This document shows positions 9,091-19,100 of a stretch of 64,000 bases of DNA, piece after piece. The position numbers were made by a program, and so were the translations under genes. The notes beneath the pieces were generated by a model. That model had not been told where the DNA came from, made no database searches, and saw only the letters and a program-made list of their open reading frames with translations. Position 1 is the stretch's first letter. Each line of letters opens with the position of its first letter. Source of the stretch: Paraburkholderia tagetis (GTDB taxonomy: Bacteria; Pseudomonadota; Gammaproteobacteria; Burkholderiales; Burkholderiaceae); assembly GCF_022213065.1 (NCBI RefSeq), contig NZ_JAKLJA010000002.1:434001-498000 (forward strand). The letters run 5' to 3'.

Positions 9091-9699
9091 TCAGATATCG
9101 CCGGGCTCCGCTGGGCCGGATGCCACTGTGGATTCACGTATGCGCATAATGGTTTGACGCGAGGTTTCCAGGCGACGCGCGATCTCGCTGATCGAAACGC
9201 CCTTCGCGAGCAGGTCGATGACATCCTCGCGATCTTGCGGCGAAAGCGAGCCCGGCCGGCCGGTTGGTCGCCCGCTCTCCTGCGCGAGCTTCAGACTCGT
9301 GCTGCTGCGCGCGCTTCTCGTTTCCGCCTCCAGGCGAACGACTGCCTTGAGCATCTTGACTGCCTGGGGCTTCGGACGACCCGCGAGATCCACGTTGCCA
9401 AATTCGACGCAGCGCACCGCAATCATTTCCTTACGGCATTTTTGCAAGGTCGAAAGCACATCTCGGGCACCGCTTCCCAGACACGAAAGGTCGAGCACGA
9501 CAATCTCGTCGCCGGGCGCGACGCGCCGCAGCAGGCCGTTCAATGCGGTGCGCTCCGCCGTGCCAACAAAGGGCCGCACGTTGTCGACCGCTACGCGGCC
9601 AAGCGCGACGGTATAGCCCGCCCTGTCGAGGCGAATCAGTTCCTGTTCGGGGAAACGGCGATCGGCTGGGCCGTTGATGTAGAAGTAGGTTTGCGGCAA
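9091..9699 (-). CDS. Serine-recombinase-like protein lacking catalytic residues
   Basis: A 202-residue protein laid out like a small resolvase/invertase: an N-terminal catalytic-type domain (about 1-130) and a C-terminal helix-turn-helix (about 160-195, ISEIARRLETSRQTIMRI). The fold signature GDEIVVLDLSCLGSGARDVL is recognisable, but the canonical YxRVS motif with the nucleophilic Ser reads YFYINGP, and the RLgRs segment reads CLGSG, so the nucleophile and an active-site Arg appear absent. It may be a DNA-binding protein derived from a recombinase. The start is TTG with GGAG about 9 bases upstream. It follows the CheB-CheR gene on the same strand by 81 bases. Confidence 0.7.
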   Translation of the reverse strand: MPQTYFYINGPADRRFPEQELIRLDRAGYTVALGRVAVDNVRPFVGTAERTALNGLLRRVAPGDEIVVLDLSCLGSGARDVLSTLQKCRKEMIAVRCVEFGNVDLAGRPKPQAVKMLKAVVRLEAETRSARSSTSLKLAQESGRPTGRPGSLSPQDREDVIDLLAKGVSISEIARRLETSRQTIMRIRESTVASGPAEPGDI

Positions 9700-9780
9700 T
9701 AGAGTCTCCAGTCATGGGCGATTGCCGCTGCCGGAGGCGCGCCACACCGGTTTGGTGCGCGCCAGCCAGGCTGCGGGGCG

Positions 9781-12700
9781 TCAAGCGTGCCGCAGGCGGG
9801 CAACGACAGCCAGCAGGTCGTCGAGCAGCACGGGCTTTTTCAGGTGGGCGTTGAAGCCTGCATTTTCCGCCTGCTGTATTTCCACTTCGTGGCCAAAGCC
9901 ACTTAACGCAATACAAATCGCCGATTTCATCGTTGGCCTCTGACGCAGCTTCGCGACGAATTCCATGCCATCCATACCCGGCATGCCCAGGTCGGACAGC
10001 ACGATATCCATCGTGACATCCGGCGCATTCCCATTGAGCATTTTCAGCGCCTGCTCGCCGCTCGTAGCCGTTTGCACGGTCGCGCCCTCGCCTTCGAGCA
10101 AAAGCTTGAACGTTTCGACCGTGCTCGGATCGTCATCGACCATCAGGATATGCAATCCGTGCAGCGAATCGACGCTCACGGCATGATCCGTTTGCGTCTC
10201 CGCCGCCGCCCAGTGCGTGGGCAGCGTCACGGTAAAAGTCGTGCCGTGCCCGATGCCCTCCGATTGTGCCTGCACCGTGCCGCCGTGCAGCGTCACCAGA
10301 TCCTTCACCAGTGCGAGGCCGATGCCAAGGCCCGCGCGTCGCATCGTCGAGTCGCGGCTCTGCTGGTACATCTCGAAGATATGCGGCAACAGCGTGGGCT
10401 CGATCCCGCTGCCCGTATCGGCCACCTGCAGCACCGCTTTCGCACGCTCATCCACCTTCAGCGAGACATTCACGGCGCCCTGGGTCGTGAACTTCAGCGC
10501 ATTGCTGATCAGGTTCCAGACGATCTGCTCCACGCGCGTGAGATCGGCGTGAACGATCACGGGCGCCTCGCTGATCGAGAGGTTTAGCGCGATGCCGCGC
10601 TCCTGCGCTTCCTCGCGCACGGCGCTGCACACGCGCTGCACGATCTCGCGCATGTCCACGACCGTGCGCACTACCGAAAGCTTGCCGGTGCGCACGCGCG
10701 AAATGTCGAGCAGGTCGTCGATGATCTGCGCCTGGCCGATCACCGTGCGCCGGATCGTGTCGGTGGCCCGCGAGAGGTTCAGGTTGCGCCGCGTCTCCGG
10801 CGCGCGCGCAATCAGCTCGGCGCTGGCCGAAATCAGATTGAGCGGATGCTTGAGCTCGTGCGACACCACCGCGAGAAACTCGTCGCGGCGGCGCTGCGCG
10901 TCGCGCTCGCCCGCTTCCCTTGCTGCTTCCCTTGCCGCCTCGATATGCGCGCCGCGCGCCTTCGAGGTGGCCGTGCGAAATTCGCTCAGGTCGCGCTCGA
11001 TCTTCGTAAAGCCGCTCAAACCCGGCTCGTCGAGACGCGAAAGCACGCCGCTCGCACGATCTTCCGCATGGCGGCGGCCCGTGATGTCGATGAACGAAAG
11101 CACCGCGCCGTCGATGCGGTCCTCGGTCGTGCGGTACGGCACGAAGCGCGCGAGATACCAGTGCCCGTCGGTGCTCCGCAGTTCGCGCTCGATGAGGCGC
11201 AGCGAATCGAACGCCTCGGCGGCATCGTCGGCGAGCTTGTCGTATTCGAGCCGGTGCGTGATGTCGAGCAGCGAGCGCCCGATATCGGACGCGATGATGC
11301 TGAAAACATCCGTGGCGCGCGGCGTATAGCGCTTGATGCGGAGGTCGCGGTCGACGAAGATCGTGCCGATATCGTTCGCGGCAATCAGGTTCTGCAAGTC
11401 GTCGTTGATCTTGCCCGTTTCCTCGACCTTCGACTTGAGCTCCGCATTCACGGTGCTCAGCTCTTCGTTGATCGATTGCAGCTCTTCCTTGCTGGTTTCG
11501 AGCTCCTCGGTGGCCGAGCGCAATTCCTCGTTGATCGCCTGAAGCTCCTCGTTGGAGGCCTTCAATTCCTCGGTGGAGGTTTCCGACTGCTCGATGGTCG
11601 ACTGCAACTGCTCCTTGGTGCGTTGCAGTTCGCGTTCGAGCTGGCTGATGATTGGGTCTTTCTCGGCGTCGCCGGGCGAGCTTTCTGCCATGCTCATACT
11701 GTTCTCGACTTCATCGAACAGCACGAGCACGAAATCGGCGTTGGCTTCGGGATCGTGCACGGGCCGCGCCGTCATGTTCACGATATACGAGCGCCCATCG
11801 CGCTCGATGCGCACGCGCCGCGCTTCCACGCTGCGGTTCGTGTGCAACGCCTGGTAGATCGCGGTGCGCAGTTCGACGCGCAATTCGGGGCGCACCACGG
11901 CCACGATATTGTGCGATGGTTCGCCGCCCGAATACTGCAGGAAGCGCCCCGCGCGATCGGACAGATGCACGATTTCCGAATCGCGGCTCACGAGCACGCT
12001 CGGCGGCGCGTGCTGCTCGACGAGACGCTGGTGCAGGTCGCCGAACGAGAAACGCCGGCGGCCCGGCGGCTGCACCGTCGTCACGACGGGCCGCGCATTG
12101 CGCGGACCGGAGGGCGTGGCCGGCACCGGTCGGGCGCCGCGCACCGCCCTGTTCGCGCGATAGATGCGGTTGCGCTTGTCCACCACGCTGAACAGCGAGC
12201 TCACGCTATCCGCCGATTCGGAGCTGCCGAGAAAGAGAAAGCCGCCCGGACGCAAGGCGAAATGAAACATCTTGAGAATCTCGATCTGTGCTTCGCGGTC
12301 GAGATAGATCAGCAGATTACGGCAGCAGATCAGGTCGAGGCACGAAAACGGCGGATCGCTCAGCACGTTGTGATGCGCGAACAGCATGTGCTCGCGCAGT
12401 TCCTTCTTGATGCGGTAATGCGCAGCGTCTTTCGAAAAGAACTGGCGCGTGCGGGCAGGCGGAACATCGCTCAGAATCGCGTCGGGATAGAGACCGGTGC
12501 GCGCAAAGGTAATCGCGCGTTCGTCGATATCGGTGGCGAAGATCTGGAAGGAGGGGCTCTCGGGTGTCTTGAACGAGCGCTCCTGCAACAGCATCGCCAG
12601 CGAATAGGCCTCTTCGCCGGTCGCGCAGCCCACCGACCACACGCGGATGCGATCCTCCTCGCTGCGCCCTGTAAATAGCGCCGGCAGCACATCGCGCTCC

Positions 12701-13638
12701 AGCATCTCGAACGCTTCCTTGTCGCGGAAGAAGTTCGTCACGCTGATCAGCATGTCCTGGAGCAGCGCCTGGGTTTCGTCCGGATGCAGATGGAGATAGT
12801 CGCGGTATGACTGGAGGTCGGTGATGCCGTTGACCTGTAGCCGGCGCTCGATCCGGCGCATGATGGTCGCGCGCTTGTAATGCCAGAAATCGTGGCCGGT
12901 ACGTGTGCGCAGAATGATCATGATCTCGCGCAGCGCGCGCTCGGCGGCCTCGCTGGCCAGGTTCTGCTCGCGCCCGTCGCGCTCCGGCTCACCCTGCTCC
13001 AGCTCGCCTTGCTCCAGATTCGGTAGACGAATCTCTTTTGCGCTCAGCCACAGATCCATCAGCCGCTGCGGCATCTCCGCGGCGGTGAGCACGAAATCGA
13101 CCATGCCGGTGGAGATAGCACTGCGCGGCATGCTTTCGTATTCGGCTTCGGACGGATCCTGCGCGAGTGTGATGCCGCCCATCTCCTTCACGCGCGAAAG
13201 GCCCGCAGCACCGTCCGAACCCGCGCCGGACAGCACGATGCCGATCGCTCTTTCGCGGTGCGCCTCGGCCAGCGTGCGGAAGAACACGTCGATGGCGGCG
13301 CGGCGCCCCTCGACCAGCTTGATCGGCGCGACCCGCAAATAATCGTCGACTATGGTCAGCTCGAACGACGGCGCAATCACGTAGACATGATCGGGCTCGA
13401 TGCGCGTGGGTTCGGTCACCGCCAGCACGGGCATGGCGGTCGCCTTCTGCAACAGCTCCGGCAGATCGCTGCCATGGTCGCGCGCCAGATGGACCACGAC
13501 CACGAACGCCATCGAGGAATGCGCGGGCAAGGCTTCGAAAAACTCCAGAAGCGCAGTCAACCCGCCGGCCGACGCACCGATTCCGACGACCGGATGCTTT
13601 GCCTGCCCACGTAGATGGGACTCTTGATTCTCCGCCAT
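9781..13638 (-). CDS. CheB-CheR-PAS-histidine kinase-receiver hybrid
   Basis: A 1285-residue multidomain signalling protein. In order: CheB methylesterase domain (GIGASAGG nucleophile motif near residue 20, LSGAGSDG near 150), CheR methyltransferase (NFFRD and the SAM motif VGCATGEEA), a long Gln/Glu-rich coiled coil of repeated EEL segments, PAS domain, histidine kinase (H-box SHELKHPLNLI, N-box NLISNALKF, G-box DTGSGIEP), and a C-terminal receiver with phospho-acceptor Asp in LSDLGMPGMDG. Such proteins are thought to couple methylation-like sensing to phosphotransfer. The ATG at 13638 is preferred; upstream in-frame codons lack a better ribosome binding site. Targets unknown. Confidence 0.92.
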   Translation of the reverse strand: MAENQESHLRGQAKHPVVGIGASAGGLTALLEFFEALPAHSSMAFVVVVHLARDHGSDLPELLQKATAMPVLAVTEPTRIEPDHVYVIAPSFELTIVDDYLRVAPIKLVEGRRAAIDVFFRTLAEAHRERAIGIVLSGAGSDGAAGLSRVKEMGGITLAQDPSEAEYESMPRSAISTGMVDFVLTAAEMPQRLMDLWLSAKEIRLPNLEQGELEQGEPERDGREQNLASEAAERALREIMIILRTRTGHDFWHYKRATIMRRIERRLQVNGITDLQSYRDYLHLHPDETQALLQDMLISVTNFFRDKEAFEMLERDVLPALFTGRSEEDRIRVWSVGCATGEEAYSLAMLLQERSFKTPESPSFQIFATDIDERAITFARTGLYPDAILSDVPPARTRQFFSKDAAHYRIKKELREHMLFAHHNVLSDPPFSCLDLICCRNLLIYLDREAQIEILKMFHFALRPGGFLFLGSSESADSVSSLFSVVDKRNRIYRANRAVRGARPVPATPSGPRNARPVVTTVQPPGRRRFSFGDLHQRLVEQHAPPSVLVSRDSEIVHLSDRAGRFLQYSGGEPSHNIVAVVRPELRVELRTAIYQALHTNRSVEARRVRIERDGRSYIVNMTARPVHDPEANADFVLVLFDEVENSMSMAESSPGDAEKDPIISQLERELQRTKEQLQSTIEQSETSTEELKASNEELQAINEELRSATEELETSKEELQSINEELSTVNAELKSKVEETGKINDDLQNLIAANDIGTIFVDRDLRIKRYTPRATDVFSIIASDIGRSLLDITHRLEYDKLADDAAEAFDSLRLIERELRSTDGHWYLARFVPYRTTEDRIDGAVLSFIDITGRRHAEDRASGVLSRLDEPGLSGFTKIERDLSEFRTATSKARGAHIEAAREAAREAGERDAQRRRDEFLAVVSHELKHPLNLISASAELIARAPETRRNLNLSRATDTIRRTVIGQAQIIDDLLDISRVRTGKLSVVRTVVDMREIVQRVCSAVREEAQERGIALNLSISEAPVIVHADLTRVEQIVWNLISNALKFTTQGAVNVSLKVDERAKAVLQVADTGSGIEPTLLPHIFEMYQQSRDSTMRRAGLGIGLALVKDLVTLHGGTVQAQSEGIGHGTTFTVTLPTHWAAAETQTDHAVSVDSLHGLHILMVDDDPSTVETFKLLLEGEGATVQTATSGEQALKMLNGNAPDVTMDIVLSDLGMPGMDGMEFVAKLRQRPTMKSAICIALSGFGHEVEIQQAENAGFNAHLKKPVLLDDLLAVVARLRHA

Positions 13639-13731
13639 GACAGGCTCATCTCTCAAAAATATTCTGCCACCTGAACGGGGCAAGATCCGGTCCTGATGGA
13701 AGACGCGTTGCACGGGATTCTGTCCCGGCAC

Positions 13732-13893
13732 CTACAACGCACACTGTGCAACTTTCGGACAGGTTGCCGCCGCGCTGCACTGCTCGAACACCAACTCACG
13801 ACTCTTCTGATGATGTACCTGATAGATACGGTTCACCACGACGACACGCTGCATATTCTTGCAGTGATATAACTGCTGCCTTGCTTCCGTCAT
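13732..13893 (-). CDS. Small Cys-containing hypothetical protein (53 aa)
   Basis: A 53-codon frame on the minus strand, starting at ATG 13893-13891 with GGAG about 10 bases upstream and ending with TAG. The product has four cysteines (one near residue 11 and three in the last 15 residues), basic and valine-rich character in the middle, and no membrane segment. It lies between the small membrane protein gene and the CheB-CheR gene, all on the same strand. Coding is inferred from the ribosome binding site and sensible amino-acid composition; no family is recognised. Confidence 0.45.
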   Translation of the reverse strand: MTEARQQLYHCKNMQRVVVVNRIYQVHHQKSRELVFEQCSAAATCPKVAQCAL

Positions 13894-13962
13894 CTGCTTG
13901 TTCTCCGCTGATTAAAACGTATGGGGACCGGCACCGCCGCCTGTAACAACGGCTGCTGCCCC

Positions 13963-14130
13963 TCAGTTCCATGGCGAGCAATCGTCCTGCTGATTCAGCC
14001 GCCGCATCCACTGCGCGCGCCGATATTCCTGCCGGTAGTGGCAGGCCACGAAGATGCTTGCCATCGCCAGTACCGCGAACCCGATCACCATACCGACCCA
14101 ATCCACATCGCCTCCTTCAGCATTGTCCAT
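13963..14130 (-). CDS. Small single-span membrane protein (55 aa)
   Basis: From ATG 14130, preceded by CGGAG seven bases upstream, the frame encodes 55 residues with an acidic N-terminus (MDNAEGGDVDW), one hydrophobic helix (VGMVIGFAVLAMASIFVA) and a basic C-terminal tail rich in Arg and Gln. It looks like a short inner-membrane protein with the tail in the cytoplasm. A longer in-frame start at 14229 exists but lacks a convincing ribosome binding site. Function unknown. Confidence 0.5.
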   Translation of the reverse strand: MDNAEGGDVDWVGMVIGFAVLAMASIFVACHYRQEYRRAQWMRRLNQQDDCSPWN

Positions 14131-14334
14131 AGGCTCCGGCCGTGGGCAATCGCTTTCCGGCACGCGTGCCTGACCAGCAGGATTCAAACGGGAAACCCAG
14201 TTCATCCATACTCCGCTGCTATCGAGCACACAGCCCGCTGCGGTCTACGCAAGCGCGAAGGACCAGCAACGCGTTGCAAGAAGCAATGCCGTCGCGGATG
14301 AATCCAGAAGAGAGTTGACGGTAGCGAAGCCCGT

Positions 14335-14529
14335 TCAGCGCCGTGCCGCGATTCGCAGCAAGCGATCGCCATCAGGCGTGAGGCGGGGACTGGCGCATCC
14401 GGGCGGGACCCGATCCAGTACGACGAATTGGCGCGCCAGCAAGGCATCGCGTTCTTCGCTTTTGAGGTCGATACGGTCGTGACTGGCCTTCACCAGTACG
14501 CGTGTGGCGAATTTATGTAGGCTTAGCAT
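14335..14529 (-). CDS. Small hypothetical protein (64 aa)
   Basis: A basic, soluble 64-residue frame starting at ATG 14529 (MLSLHKFATRVLVK) with a GAGAG-type ribosome binding site and an AT-rich, promoter-like CATTATAAG a short distance upstream. An ATG 60 bases earlier is possible but has no ribosome binding site. No domain recognised; codon use is compatible with neighbours. Confidence is limited by length. Confidence 0.45.
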   Translation of the reverse strand: MLSLHKFATRVLVKASHDRIDLKSEERDALLARQFVVLDRVPPGCASPRLTPDGDRLLRIAARR

Positions 14530-14589
14530 TGGAGCTCTCAGATACTTATAATGTTTTTCTCTATATTCAAATAGAGGATGTTTCGTCAT

Positions 14590-14955
14590 ACGTAATTCGT
14601 ACTACAATCTTTTAAAAAGATCCTCATGTCCCTCATATGAGGAAATAGTCATACTCAATAGCGGTTATTGAACTGCCTTGATCGTCGATACTGTTTCTAA
14701 CGCGGGCGATGCGTTCAAGGAAAGTAACGACGATTGATGGGTAGTCCCTGTACCCACCAAGCAGCATAGCGCGGACAACACATCGTTGCCAGCGAAACTA
14801 GAGTTTTGATTCTAACTTCAATTTCGATGCCTGGCATGTTCATAACTTGTGCATTACGGACACGCAATGCTGCCGACGGGAGATGACGGCCGCAGCCAAT
14901 GCGGCATGCCATGCAGATCAGGCGTTGCGGCCGTCATCCGCCGTGCAGTGGCCGG
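14590..14955. other. AT-rich intergenic region
   Basis: These 366 bases are less GC-rich than their surroundings and contain no supported gene. They include a CTCATATGAG palindrome near 14630 and the long hairpin at 14882-14938. The promoter for the minus-strand gene at 14529 is probably at its left side. Confidence 0.4.
14882..14938 (-). terminator. Long-stem hairpin downstream of the CBS gene
   Basis: GATGACGGCCGCA (14882-14894) pairs perfectly with TGCGGCCGTCATC (14926-14938), a 13-bp GC-rich stem with a 31-base loop that itself contains GGCATGCC. It begins 18 bases after the CBS gene stop. There is no T-run, so it may be a factor-assisted terminator or an mRNA-stabilising structure rather than a classical terminator. 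Confidence 0.45.
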
Positions 14956-15381
14956 CTAGTGCTCCGACTTCGTTGGCCGGGAGACTGCCTTCAGCGTGGT
15001 AGCCGCACCTGCGCCATCGGAAGTGGCAATGTCGCCGAGCGATACGATGCCGACCAAATGCTTTTGGTGATCGAGCACCGGTATGCGGCGGATTCGCCGG
15101 CCTGCCATTTTCCGCTTCACTTCATTGATATCGTCGTCTTCGTAACACCACTGCACGTGCTGGGTTGCGATATCAGCCACAGGGGTAGACGGATCGACCC
15201 CTGAGGCCACGGCGCGCACCGCGATGTCCCGGTCCGTTACCGTGCCTATCAGTTCCTCCCCCTCGCATATGGGGAGAGAACCCACTTCGAGGTCCGCCAT
15301 CATCTGTGCCGCCTGGCGGATCGTGTCGGTTGCGTGAATTGAAACTGCATCGTGCGTCATCACTTGCGCTACCTTCGTCAT
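14956..15381 (-). CDS. CBS domain-pair protein
   Basis: A 141-residue stand-alone protein of two CBS motifs (about residues 7-60 and 75-125), with the signature segments GSLPIC and TVTDRDIAVRAV in the first and RRIPVLD and VGIVSLGDIA in the second. Such Bateman modules bind adenine nucleotides and regulate partners or sense energy state. I start at ATG 15381, which has GGAG eight bases upstream; two nearby in-frame ATGs would add two or four residues. A hairpin follows the gene. Confidence 0.85.
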   Translation of the reverse strand: MTKVAQVMTHDAVSIHATDTIRQAAQMMADLEVGSLPICEGEELIGTVTDRDIAVRAVASGVDPSTPVADIATQHVQWCYEDDDINEVKRKMAGRRIRRIPVLDHQKHLVGIVSLGDIATSDGAGAATTLKAVSRPTKSEH

Positions 15382-15701
15382 CGCCATCTCCATCAAAAAG
15401 TTACCTAGCAGGAGCCGCATCGCAAATGCCAGCCCCTCCGGTTCTTTTCGCAATCGCCGCAGTCGCGTTCGAAACGGGCGCATTACGAACAGGCTCGTGA
15501 CATGTACTTTTCAAGTTTCCGGGGCCTATCCTTCATACGTCATATCCGGGCCGAAATCGACGTCTGGCGATCTCCCGTTCCGGCAAAGCCGACAGCAGCC
15601 GCAACATCAACCGCTATTTCGCTCGCCCCAAGCCCAGCCTGGTCGCGCGGGGAGGCGTTTGCGTTTCAGTCATACCGTGATCGGAGCAGCTGGGGGAAGC
15701 C

Positions 15702-15944
15702 ATGTATTTGCACGACGAATCGGCACGCGAGCTCGCACATATCCGCACCATGGTGCTGCGCCTGGAGCATCTCGTTCAGCATGGGGAAATCGGCCGGCAC
15801 GCCACGGTCGTGACGTCGACGGACTATTGGCGCGCCCGCGTGAAAACCACCGCTCGCAGTGCGCCACAGTTGCAGCCGCAGGCCGCTACGCTGCTCGCAT
15901 GGCTCGACGCAATCGATGCCGTGCTCCTGGATTCGATGCGCTGA
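15702..15944 (+). CDS. Small hypothetical protein (80 aa)
   Basis: An 80-residue soluble protein, with an amphipathic helical N-terminal half (ELAHIRTMVLRLEHLV) and a helical C-terminus ending LLDSMR. A GGGGAAG ribosome binding site stands six bases before the ATG. It precedes the second CheB-CheR gene in the same direction, 245 bases away. No family recognised. Confidence 0.55.
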   Translation: MYLHDESARELAHIRTMVLRLEHLVQHGEIGRHATVVTSTDYWRARVKTTARSAPQLQPQAATLLAWLDAIDAVLLDSMR

Positions 15945-16189
15945 CGAGCGGCTACGGTTCGGGCCGCAGAATGATTGACGGACGATTGACGGACGGGTCG
16001 ATGGGCTGAGCGGCGCCCCGCATTCGCCGCATTGAAGTTCACCACGCCCTTCCCTGCGCGGCTATGCCCGCCTGTGCCTGAACTAGCGATATCCCGTCGT
16101 GCCCACAAGGCCATCGATGACGGTCGAGCCTGCTTTGAGCGAAAATACGGCCAGATCGATCTCCGCAAGTTCGGCAAGGACCAGACAAC

Positions 16190-19100
16190 ATGACTAGCAG
16201 CGCTTCAGGCGGCTCCAGCAATGCGGGCGGCACGCCTTTGACCGTCGTGGGTATCGGCGCTTCGGCCGGCGGCGTTCCTGCCCTGATCAACTTCTTCGAC
16301 AACGTGCCTGACTCGATGGACATGGCGTTCGTCGTCATTCTGCATCTGTCCGCCACGCACGAGAGCCACGCCGACGAGATCCTGCAACGGGTCACCTCGA
16401 TGCCGGTGGCGCAGGTCACCGACGCGATGCTCATCGAAAAGAACCACGTCTATGTGATCGCGCCGGGCAAGCAGTTGCGCCTCGCGGACGGCTATTTGCA
16501 GGTCAACGCCCAGGCCGGGCATGGCGAGCGTGAGCTCACCATCGACAAGTTCTTCCGCACGCTTGCCGAGGCGCACGGCACGCGCGCCTCGGGCATCGTG
16601 CTTTCGGGCACGGGCTCGGACGGCGCGCTCGGGCTGGGTCACATCAAGGAAGCCGGCGGCGTGACGATCGCCCAGGACCCCAACGATGCCGAATACCCCG
16701 AAATGCCGCAGCACGCCATCACCACGGGGCAAGTGGACATCGTGCTGCCCGTGGCCGACATGCCGAAGCGGCTGCTGGAGCTGAGGGACAACGCGCAAAG
16801 AATCAACCTGCCCGCACTCGATCGCGCCGAGCTCCAGGAGGCGCTGCCCGAAGCGCCGCGTGGCGGCGCCGAGCGCGTGCTGCAGGACATTCTCATGCAC
16901 TTGCGCGTGCGCACCGGCCATGATTTTCGCCATTACAAACGCGCCACGGTGCTGCGCCGCATCGAGCGCCGCCTCCAGGTGAACGGCTTGCCCGATCTCG
17001 AGAGCTACCGCCATTTCCTGCGCAATACGCCGGACGAGACCACGGCGCTGCTCGCGGACATGCTGATCGGCGTGACGCAGTTCTTTCGCGACCGCGATGC
17101 GTTCGACGTGCTGCGCCACACGGTGATCCCGGACCTCTTTCGCACGGCCCCGAGCGACGAGCAGATCCGCGTGTGGGTCGCCGGCTGCTCGACCGGCGAA
17201 GAGGCCTACTCGATCGCGATCCTGATGGCGCAAGCGCGCGACGCCGCGGGGTCCGCGACCGCCACGCAGATCTTCGCGACCGATATCGACGACACGGCCA
17301 TCATGCGCGCGCGCTCGGGCTCGTACCCGAACTCCATCGCCGGCGACGTGCCCAGCGATCTGCTGCGCCGCTATTTCGCGCCCGAAGGCTCGCGCTATGT
17401 CATTTCGAAGCCCGTGCGCGAGCGCATTCTCTTTGCGGCCCACAGCCTGCTGCGGGACCCGCCGTTTTCGCATCTCGCCCTGATCTCGTGCCGCAACGTG
17501 CTGATCTACCTCGATCGTGCGGTGCAGCGGCAGATTCTCGAACTGTTCCATTTCGCGCTGCGCCCCGACGGCTATCTGTTCCTCGGCTCGGCCGAATCCG
17601 CGGATGCCGCCGACGACCTCTTCGCGATCGTCGACAAGAAGCACCGCATTTACCGCGCGAGAAGGATCATCAATCGCGCGAAGCAGATCGTGGCCTTCCC
17701 GTCGCTCGCACAATCGAGCGCGGTGCCCGAGGACGTGCAGTCCACGCTCGCGGGTGCGGCTGCGCCGCAGCCGCCCGAGCGGCGCGGTTTCTCGTTTTCC
17801 GCGTTGCATCAGCGCGTGCTGGAGGAATACGCGCCGCCGAGCGTGATCGTCGACCGCGATTCGACCATCGTGCATCTCTCGGATAACGCCGGCAAATATC
17901 TGCGCCACGCGGGCGGCGAACCGTCGAGCAACATCATGTCCGTGGTCGTGCCCGAATTGCGGCTGGACTTGCGCACCACGCTGTTCCGCGCGCTGCAAAC
18001 CGGCGCGAGCGTCGAGGCGCGGCGCGTGAAGATGGTGCGCGACGGCCGCACGTCGTGGATCAACATGACCGTGCGTCCATTCCACGATCCCGGCGTGAAT
18101 GCCGACTTTTTCCTCGTGTTGTTCGACGAGGTCCAGGAGCGCATGTCGGAGGAAGGCGAGGCCGACAAGGGCGAGGACCCGGTGCTGATCCAGCTCGAAC
18201 AGGAATTGCAGCATAGCCGCGAGCAGCTCGCGACCACCATCGAACAGTACGAAACGTCCGTCGAGGAACTGAAGGCATCGAACGAAGAGCTGCAGGCGAT
18301 CAACGAGGAACTGCGCTCGGCGACCGAAGAGCTCGAAAGCAGCAAGGAAGAGCTGCAATCGGTCAACGAGGAACTGACGACGGTGAACGCCGAGTTGCAC
18401 GCGCGCGTCGAGGAAACCGCGAAGGCCAACGACGACTTGCAGAACATCATCGTGTCGACCGAGATCGCCACGGTTTTCGTCGACAAGAAAATTCAGGTCA
18501 AGCGGTTCACGCCCAGCGCCACGCATATCTTCAAGCTGATCGACTCCGACATCGGCCGGTCGCTGTTCGACGTCACGCATTCGCTCAAGCATCCGACGCT
18601 GGCCGAGGACGTCAAGGAAGCGTTCGAGACGCTCAAGCTGATCGAGCGCGAGCTGCAAAGCCAGGACGGCCGCTGGTATCTGATGCGCCTGTTGCCCTAC
18701 CGCACCGCCGACGACCGCATCGACGGCGCCGTGCTCACGCTCATCGATATCACGGCGCGCCATACGGCCGAGGAGCAGGCCCGCATCGGCGAGCAGCGCC
18801 TGCGACTCGTTGCGCAATCAACCAATGATTACGCGATCATCGTGCAGGATCCGGCGGGGCGCATCGTGAGCTGGAACGCGGGCGCGGAGCGCATCTTCGG
18901 CTTTACCGAAGACGAGGTGGTTGGCGAGGATATCGCGCTGATCTACGAGAGCGCCGACCGCCAGGCGCAAGTCCCCGCGCGCGAGCGCGAAATAGCCGCG
19001 CACGAAGGACGGGCCGACGACGAGCGCTGGCACGTGACCAAGGACCATCGCCGCGTCTGGTGCAGCGGCGTCATCACGCCGATCGCCGACGCTTCGTTCC

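Noticed and set aside
9091..9699. Integrated mobile element or invertible switch around the recombinase-like gene
   Set aside because: No flanking inverted repeats or att-like duplications were seen, and the protein lacks catalytic residues.
10846..12678. 610-codon open frame antisense to the first CheB-CheR gene
   Set aside because: Arg/His/Gly-rich composition typical of a high-GC shadow frame, no domain, and the opposite strand encodes clear catalytic domains.
16205..18817. 870-codon open frame antisense to the second CheB-CheR gene
   Set aside because: Same reason: low-complexity Arg/Ala/Val/His composition, and the sense strand is unambiguous.
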